NCBI GenBank assembly: GCA_902363665.1
Contig: CABJAW010000033.1
Coordinates: 1 to 13,496, forward strand
Source of the DNA: Lachnospiraceae bacterium
Lineage (GTDB): Bacteria > Bacillota > Clostridia > Lachnospirales > Lachnospiraceae
Direction: 5' to 3'
Length of the DNA stretch: 13,496 nt
The notes beneath the pieces are model-generated. The model ran no database searches and was not told where the DNA came from. It worked only from the letters and a program-made list of their open reading frames with translations. Each line of letters opens with the position of its first letter. Position 1 is the stretch's first letter. This document shows positions 13,400 through 13,496 of this stretch, in pieces. The translations under genes and the position numbers were made by a program.

Positions 13400-13496
13400 G
13401 CCAAGTCCATCCTGATCAGTGTAGGTGTCCGGCTGGCAGCCTTCAATCTGCCGCAGATCGCCAAGCTGACCAATACTGATGAACTGGATCTTTCCA
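13391..13496 (+). pseudogene. VirD4/TraG-type coupling protein, 3' fragment
   Basis: Frame 2 reads GKTAKSILISVGVRLAAFN, then LPQIAKLTNTDELDLS, running off the window edge. It continues the protein broken at 106: joined, the sequence is KQAAG-KTAKSILIS with no lost or extra residue. An in-frame stop lies just upstream at 13376-13378 and no start or ribosome site precedes the fragment, so it is probably not translated while the element is present. Confidence 0.8.

Noticed and set aside
13096..13479. 127-codon + strand frame crossing the right end
   Set aside because: Overlaps the TnpW-like gene in another frame and continues into the coupling-protein gene out of frame.
1..13496. tRNA, rRNA or riboswitch genes
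   Set aside because: No cloverleaf, rRNA-like sequence or known riboswitch pattern was recognised by eye.

Overview
The window looks like DNA of a gut-type Firmicute (Clostridia). It is almost entirely one integrated Tn4451-family mobilizable element nested inside a larger conjugative element. The host call is an inference: tnpX/tnpV/tnpW-type genes, a MobV-type relaxase, strong AGGAGG ribosome sites and a VirD4-like coupling protein are typical of clostridial integrative elements. Part of a coupling-protein gene lies at each edge (1-106 and 13391-13496). Joining the two pieces at a shared GG dinucleotide restores one open frame reading ...YKQAAG|KTAKSILIS.... The element between them is therefore about 13.29 kb (105-13392), inserted by its own large serine recombinase.

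Layout, all genes on the + strand. (1) Left end (105-192): crossover GG, half of a terminal inverted repeat and a large palindrome. (2) Recombination block (193-2738): large serine recombinase (TnpX-like), TnpV-like protein and a small DUF6809-like protein, translationally coupled or nearly so. (3) Two small overlapping genes of unknown function (2861-3422), with hairpins on both sides. (4) More AT-rich cargo (about 3540-9254): an XRE regulator, an OmpR-type response regulator and a histidine kinase in one operon ending in a terminator. A second operon follows, with an ABC ATPase, an 834-residue duplicated FtsX-type permease and a small membrane-anchored protein. This resembles a peptide-antibiotic sensing and detoxification module. 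(5) A 463-base non-coding stretch (9255-9717) packed with hairpins, probably terminators or structured RNA followed by oriT. (6) Mobilization/replication block (9718-12916): MobV-type relaxase, CHC2 zinc-finger primase and VapE-type P-loop helicase. (7) A GTTGTC-rich repeat region (about 12737-13139) and the TnpW-like gene, then the right end.

The recombinase excises the element as a circle, the relaxase acts at oriT so that a resident conjugative system can transfer it, and primase plus VapE may help copy it. Joining the two ends in the circle places a TTGACT from the right end exactly 17 bp from a TATGCT from the left end. This creates a promoter facing the recombinase that is absent when the element is integrated, the logic known from Tn4451. 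While integrated, the element breaks the coupling-protein gene of its host element.
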